A stretch of DNA of 10,252 bases from Nitrospina sp. (GTDB lineage Bacteria; Nitrospinota; Nitrospinia; Nitrospinales; VA-1): contig DODH01000061.1 of assembly GCA_003545625.1 (NCBI GenBank), positions 10,130 through 20,381 on the forward strand, given 5' to 3'. Under the pieces are notes generated by a model. That model was not told where the DNA came from. It ran no database searches and worked only from the letters and a program-made list of their open reading frames with translations. Both the position numbers and the translations under genes were made by a program. This document shows positions 7,022 through 10,252 of the stretch, in pieces. How positions within the stretch are numbered: the stretch's first letter is position 1; every line of letters starts with the position of its first letter.

Positions 7022-7153
7022 CCGGCCAGCGGCCGGTGGCAACTAGCAATAACTTTTTACCCCTCCGAGGCAGTCGTGATGTCCTCTTCATTAACTTTCA
7101 TGCCCTGCAAGGGTAAAGGCTGAGGAAGAATACCACCGCCAGCCTAGCGGTTC
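7020..7153. repeat. Inverted-repeat (MITE/REP-like) element filling the nuoI-nuoJ gap
   Basis: This non-coding gap starts with a perfect 7-bp hairpin (ACCGGCC, 3-nt loop, GGCCGGT; 7021-7037), then GGCAACTAGCAAT. The match to 889-917 after nuoD is near-complete with two 1-nt indels and one substitution. Its right end, TACCACCGCC...GGTTCT (7131-7153), is an imperfect reverse complement of its left end, giving terminal inverted repeats of about 20 bp. An internal pair TTTACCC (7056-7062) and GGGTAAA (7111-7117) adds a second arm. The blocks GCAAGGGTAAAGG, TACCA and GGTTCT recur in order in the nuoD-nuoE element (from 1099). I infer two diverged members of one small non-autonomous repeat family. 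No transposase is visible and the borders are approximate. Confidence 0.65.
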
Positions 7154-7162
7154 TTTATTTTT

Positions 7163-7168
7163 GAGGAG
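7163..7168 (+). promoter_or_regulatory. nuoJ Shine-Dalgarno GAGGAG before tandem TTG codons
   Basis: GAGGAG lies 5 nt before TTG 7174 and 8 nt before an adjacent in-frame TTG at 7177. The spacing slightly favours the second TTG as the true start; either gives essentially the same protein. Confidence 0.6.
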
Positions 7169-7173
7169 TAGGT

Positions 7174-7719
7174 TTGTTGGAAATCGCTACGTTATTTAAT
7201 TTTACGCATGATGCAGTAATTTTTGTGGTGGGCATGACGGCAATCCTTGCCAGCCTTGGGGTCATTTTATGTTCCTCGCCGATCTATTGCGCCTTGTATC
7301 TGATCGGCCACATGATTTGCCTGGCCCTTTTATTCCTTCTTTATAACGCAGAGTTTCTTGCGGTTGTCCAGATCATTGTTTATGCCGGAGCGGTGATGAT
7401 TCTGTTTCTGTTTATTATCGCGCTTCTCGGTGGAAAAAAAGAAGTTCAGGAAAACACATTTCACCGTGCCATGGCGTTTGCCTTCGTCTTCACCCTGTTG
7501 GGGGAGTTGTATTTGTCGGCCACGGTTGGGCCGACCCAGCAGATTCGCGGTGAAATCCCGGCTGAATTATTTGGCACTGCCAAAGCCATTGGTCTCGAAT
7601 TGTTTTCGAAACATATCGTGGCGTTTGAGTTGGCTTCCGGCTTGCTTCTGGTCGCGGCGGTGGGTGTGATTTGTCTGGCAAAATTTTCTTTTGTGCCTTT
7701 AAGAAGGAGGGTGAGGTAA
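7174..7719 (+). CDS. nuoJ: NADH-quinone oxidoreductase subunit J (NuoJ), membrane arm
   Basis: This small membrane subunit lies between NuoH and NuoK. Its third transmembrane helix carries the pi-bulge segment implicated in coupling quinone chemistry to proton pumping. It has 181 residues with about five hydrophobic helices. The hallmark segment is seen at about 59-81 (AEFLAVVQIIVYAGAVMILF, followed by LFI). The C-terminal helix begins FELASGLLLVAAVG (about 151-164), also typical. The start is TTG, at either 7174 or 7177; there is no in-frame ATG near enough to keep the first helix. It is separated from nuoI by the 152-bp repeat-filled gap but is only 2 bp from nuoK, so it starts the tightly packed membrane-arm block J-K-L-M. 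Confidence 0.95.
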   Translation: MLEIATLFNFTHDAVIFVVGMTAILASLGVILCSSPIYCALYLIGHMICLALLFLLYNAEFLAVVQIIVYAGAVMILFLFIIALLGGKKEVQENTFHRAMAFAFVFTLLGELYLSATVGPTQQIRGEIPAELFGTAKAIGLELFSKHIVAFELASGLLLVAAVGVICLAKFSFVPLRRRVR

Positions 7720-7721
7720 TT

Positions 7722-8021
7722 ATGGGTCAAGAGTTTGTTTTGCTAGTCAGTGCTTCTATATTCTGCGTGGGTACGGTGGGGTTCATCATTCGCAAGAATC
7801 CTCTCATTATGTTTATGTCTGTCGAGTTGATGCTCAATTCGGTGAACTTTCTTTTGGTCGCTTACTCCAGTTTCCTCAACTCACTGGATGGCCAGATTTT
7901 TGCCCTGTTTATCATGACTGTTGCGGCGGCGGAAGTGGTGGTGGGGTTAGCTATCATTCTGACTATTTTCCGCACTCGTCATGATATGGATGTGGACCAT
8001 ATTGATGTATTGAAAGGATAA
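7722..8021 (+). CDS. nuoK: NADH-quinone oxidoreductase subunit K (NuoK), membrane arm
   Basis: This is an MrpC-like three-helix membrane subunit and part of the proton-translocating chain between NuoJ and the antiporter-like subunits. It has 99 residues from ATG 7722, the expected length. A longer frame beginning at TTG 7671 would overlap the end of nuoJ and add a non-family N-terminus, so it was not used. Two conserved membrane glutamates are present: Glu35 (FMSVELMLNSVN) and Glu71 (AAAEVVVGLAI). They correspond to the functionally important Glu36 and Glu72 of the E. coli protein. Two ribosome-site candidates precede it: GGAGG at 7706-7710 and GAGG at 7713-7716, the latter 5 nt from the ATG. 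nuoL follows after 4 bp. Confidence 0.96.
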   Translation: MGQEFVLLVSASIFCVGTVGFIIRKNPLIMFMSVELMLNSVNFLLVAYSSFLNSLDGQIFALFIMTVAAAEVVVGLAIILTIFRTRHDMDVDHIDVLKG

Positions 8022-8028
8022 TCTTTTG
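8013..8028 (+). promoter_or_regulatory. nuoL ribosome site (AAAGGA) and TTG start
   Basis: AAAGGA (8013-8018) lies within the last codons of nuoK, 7 nt before TTG 8026. No ATG or GTG nearby would keep the N-terminal hydrophobic helix of NuoL, so TTG is the best start. nuoK and nuoL are probably translationally coupled. Confidence 0.55.
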
Positions 8029-9891
8029 TTCGCAAGTAGCTGGCTCATACTTTTGTTTCCTCTTCTCGGGTTTATCGGCCTGAGTTGGTACGGCAACAGG
8101 ATCTCCAGGAACCTGGTTGGACTCGTGGGTTGCGGAACCATCGGTGCGTCATTTTTCATGACATTGGTGACGTTGAGCAACCTTTTGTTTTTGCCGCCAG
8201 AAGAACGGGCGGGGCATGTTCAGACCCTTTACCAGTGGGTATCGGCGGGATCATTCAAGTTGGACCTGGCTATTCTGGTGGACCCGCTTTCGGTGTTCAT
8301 GTTCCTGGTTGTAACCGGTGTCGGATTTGTGATTCATGTCTACTCGGTTGGTTACATGCATGATGATCCGGAATACTCCCGATTTTTCGCTTATTTAAAC
8401 TTGTTTATATTCTCGATGCTGGTGCTGGTTGCGGCGGCGGACTTCTTTTTCCTGATTGTCGGTTGGGCGCTGGTTGGTTTAGCGTCTTATTTGCTGATAG
8501 GGTTCTGGCGGGAAAAAACCAGTGCTGTGCTTGCCGCCCGCAAGGCCTTTGTCATGAACGTGATTGGCGATGTGGGAATGGTTATCGCCGCATTGGTTAT
8601 TTTTGAGACGTTTGGAACATTGAATTTTGTTGATGTATTTGCCTCCGCTCCTGACCAGTTTCGTCCCAATGATGATTCCATGCTTTTGATCACCATGTTG
8701 TTGCTGGTCGGAGCATTCGCGAAATCTGCGCAACTGCCCCTGCACACCTGGTTGCCGGACGCGATGGAAGGGCCGACTCCCGTTAGTGCGCTGATTCACG
8801 CCGCAACGATGGTTACCGCCGGAGTTTATTTGGTAGCCCGTTGCCATGTCTTATATGAACTGGCTCCCTATACCATGTATTTTATTGCCGGAGTGGGAAT
8901 CATCACGGCGATCTTCGCCGGATCGATGGCAATGGTTCAATATGATATCAAACGTGTGATCGCCTACTCCACCATGAGCCAGTTGGGCTATATGTTTCTG
9001 GCAATGGGACTTGGTGTTTATAGTCTAGGCATGTTTCATTTAATGACACACGCATTTTTCAAGGCACTACTTTTTATGGCGGCGGGAAGCGTGATCCATT
9101 CGCTGGACGGTGAACAGGACCTCAGGAAAATGGGTGGCCTGCAAAAAGTCATGCCGTTGACCCACGCAACTTTTTTAATAGGTGCTCTGGCGTTGGCTGG
9201 GTTTCCTTTGACCAGCGGTTATTTCAGTAAAGAGGCGATCATTCTGAGCTCTTACCATGCCCAGATGGGGAATATCGTTTTCTGGGCGATTGCGGTACTG
9301 ACGGCGGGCATGACGGCGTTTTATATCTTTCGGGTTTATTTGTTCACCTTTTTCGGTAAGCTCCGCAGTCCAGATACACATCCGCATGAATCCCCCATGA
9401 TTATGGTTATCCCTTTACTGGTTCTGGCTGTTTTAGCTCTGCTGGGGGGAGTGTTGGGGCCTTGGGTCGACAGCTTTCTGGCGCCGGTGTTTGGCCATGT
9501 TGCCCATCCTCATGATAATGTTTTGGAGAGCATAGCTCTGATAGTAGGCATCGGAGGAATTGTGATTGCGGGCTTATTGTATTTGGTGAGCACGAGGCAT
9601 CTGGATCTTTTCAAGGAAGCGCTGGCCCCTATTTATGACCTCTTGTTCCACAAATATTATGTGGATGAGATTTATGATTATTTGATCGTACGTCCGACAA
9701 AAGCCATTGGCGCTTTTTTGGAACAAAAAGCCGAACGTGAAGGGTTAGATTTTACCGTTGACCAGGTCGGCCTGCAGATAAAAGAGGTGAGCCATGTTAT
9801 CAGTCTTTGGCAATCGGGAAAAGTGCGCTCCTATGCTTTGAATATGATTGTCGGCGTGGTGACGATTCTAATGTTTGTTGTATTCATGTAA
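8026..9891 (+). CDS. nuoL: NADH-quinone oxidoreductase subunit L (NuoL), distal antiporter-like proton pump
   Basis: This is the distal antiporter-like subunit of the membrane arm, homologous to MrpA/MrpD. It has 621 residues, a normal length. Family features seen are LDLAILVDPLSVFMF (about 79-93), MNVIGDVGM with Asp182, and AFAKSAQLPLHTWLPDAMEG (Lys233), followed by TPVSALIHAATMVTAGVYL (His258). THAFFKALLF follows (His342, Lys346), then SGYFSKEAII (Lys402). Near the C-terminus, HKYYVDEIYDYL (about 542-553) precedes the amphipathic lateral helix and a final transmembrane segment (about 605-621). These match the residues known to matter in E. coli NuoL (Lys229, Lys342, Lys399). One key position departs. 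The motif normally read GWE-x-VGL-x-SYLLIGF is here GWALVGLASYLLIGF, with Ala148 (codon GCG, 8467-8469) in place of the TM5 glutamate (E. coli Glu144). The frame is intact throughout. nuoM follows after 12 bp. Confidence 0.97.
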   Translation: MFASSWLILLFPLLGFIGLSWYGNRISRNLVGLVGCGTIGASFFMTLVTLSNLLFLPPEERAGHVQTLYQWVSAGSFKLDLAILVDPLSVFMFLVVTGVGFVIHVYSVGYMHDDPEYSRFFAYLNLFIFSMLVLVAAADFFFLIVGWALVGLASYLLIGFWREKTSAVLAARKAFVMNVIGDVGMVIAALVIFETFGTLNFVDVFASAPDQFRPNDDSMLLITMLLLVGAFAKSAQLPLHTWLPDAMEGPTPVSALIHAATMVTAGVYLVARCHVLYELAPYTMYFIAGVGIITAIFAGSMAMVQYDIKRVIAYSTMSQLGYMFLAMGLGVYSLGMFHLMTHAFFKALLFMAAGSVIHSLDGEQDLRKMGGLQKVMPLTHATFLIGALALAGFPLTSGYFSKEAIILSSYHAQMGNIVFWAIAVLTAGMTAFYIFRVYLFTFFGKLRSPDTHPHESPMIMVIPLLVLAVLALLGGVLGPWVDSFLAPVFGHVAHPHDNVLESIALIVGIGGIVIAGLLYLVSTRHLDLFKEALAPIYDLLFHKYYVDEIYDYLIVRPTKAIGAFLEQKAEREGLDFTVDQVGLQIKEVSHVISLWQSGKVRSYALNMIVGVVTILMFVVFM

Positions 9892-9903
9892 CCGTAAAAA
9901 CTT

Positions 9904-10252
9904 ATGCTATCCCTTATAATTTTCATACCCCTTGTTGCCGCACTGGGACTCCTCATGGTCTCCAGAGAGAATGTGGCCGCGATCAAAATAGTTGGGGTGG
10001 GTGCGGCGGGTGCCAGTTTTGCTCTGTCTTTATGGTTACTGTTTTCGTTTGATACCGCTAACCCGGATATGCAGTTTGTCCAGATGTTTCACTGGGTGCC
10101 TGCCCTGCATATCAATTACCTGTTAGGGGTAGATGGAATCAGTTTGTGGATGGTTATGTTGACCGCGTTTCTGGGACTCATTGCCATTATGTTTTCCTTC
10201 ACTCAGAAGGAAGGGCTGAGAAACTTTGTGGCTCTGATGCTGGCACTGGAGG
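9904..10252 (+). CDS. nuoM: NADH-quinone oxidoreductase subunit M (NuoM), 5' part; truncated by window end
   Basis: This is the middle antiporter-like proton-pumping subunit. Only the first 116 codons are visible; the full protein is usually about 490-530 residues. It begins MLSLIIFIPLVAALGLLMV, a first transmembrane helix. A second helix follows at about 28-48. Then comes FHWVPALHINYLLGVDGISL (about 62-81), the hallmark early NuoM motif. The frame stays open to base 10252, ending LALE. The functional Glu and Lys positions lie beyond the window. The ATG at 9904 lies 12 bp after the nuoL stop. I see no Shine-Dalgarno in the AT-rich spacer, so coupling to nuoL translation is likely. The reading was translated directly from the sequence. 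Confidence 0.93.
   Translation, partial: MLSLIIFIPLVAALGLLMVSRENVAAIKIVGVGAAGASFALSLWLLFSFDTANPDMQFVQMFHWVPALHINYLLGVDGISLWMVMLTAFLGLIAIMFSFTQKEGLRNFVALMLALE

Noticed and set aside
7671..7721. Longer nuoK reading from TTG 7671, adding 17 residues
   Set aside because: The extra residues overlap nuoJ in another frame and do not belong to the NuoK family; ATG 7722 has good ribosome sites and gives the expected 99 residues.
7671..8025. Possible fusion or frameshift between the tightly packed nuoJ, nuoK and nuoL
   Set aside because: Each frame has its own start, stop and complete family motifs; the gaps of 2 and 4 bp are normal for this operon.

Overview
The window is one uninterrupted stretch of a proton-pumping NADH:quinone oxidoreductase (respiratory complex I, nuo) operon. 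All genes are on the + strand, in the standard bacterial order: nuoD (3' part), nuoE, nuoF, nuoG, nuoH, nuoI, nuoJ, nuoK, nuoL, nuoM (5' part). I found no RNA gene, CRISPR array, transposase or cargo gene, and nothing convincing on the - strand. nuoD is a separate gene, not fused to nuoC. NuoG keeps the extra N7 iron-sulfur site. The sequence indicates a respiring Gram-negative-type bacterium of intermediate GC content, plausibly Nitrospinota, Nitrospirota or a deltaproteobacterial relative. That placement rests on general resemblance and is tentative.

Layout: nuoD ends at 879, followed by a 286-bp gap packed with inverted repeats. Then come nuoE-F-G, the NADH dehydrogenase (electron-input) module, nearly abutting (gaps of 3 and 7 bp). 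nuoH and nuoI, which link the peripheral and membrane arms, follow after 48 and 20 bp. A 152-bp gap, again an inverted-repeat element, separates nuoI from nuoJ. nuoJ, K, L and M, the proton-pumping membrane arm, are tightly packed (gaps of 2, 4 and 12 bp).

How the genes work together: NuoF binds NADH and FMN and passes electrons through the Fe-S clusters of NuoE, NuoF, NuoG and NuoI. They reach quinone at the NuoB/NuoD/NuoH interface. The energy released drives proton translocation through NuoH, J, K, L and M (and NuoN, expected just beyond the window). Nearly every expected ligand and channel residue in the window is present. The main exception is NuoL residue 148, an Ala where the family normally has the TM5 glutamate of the proton channel.

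This is mostly an ordinary housekeeping operon and I do not see an undescribed system in it. The points worth a second look are the NuoL Glu-to-Ala substitution, the related repeat elements occupying the only two large gaps and bracketing nuoEFGHI, and TTG starts on three membrane-subunit genes.
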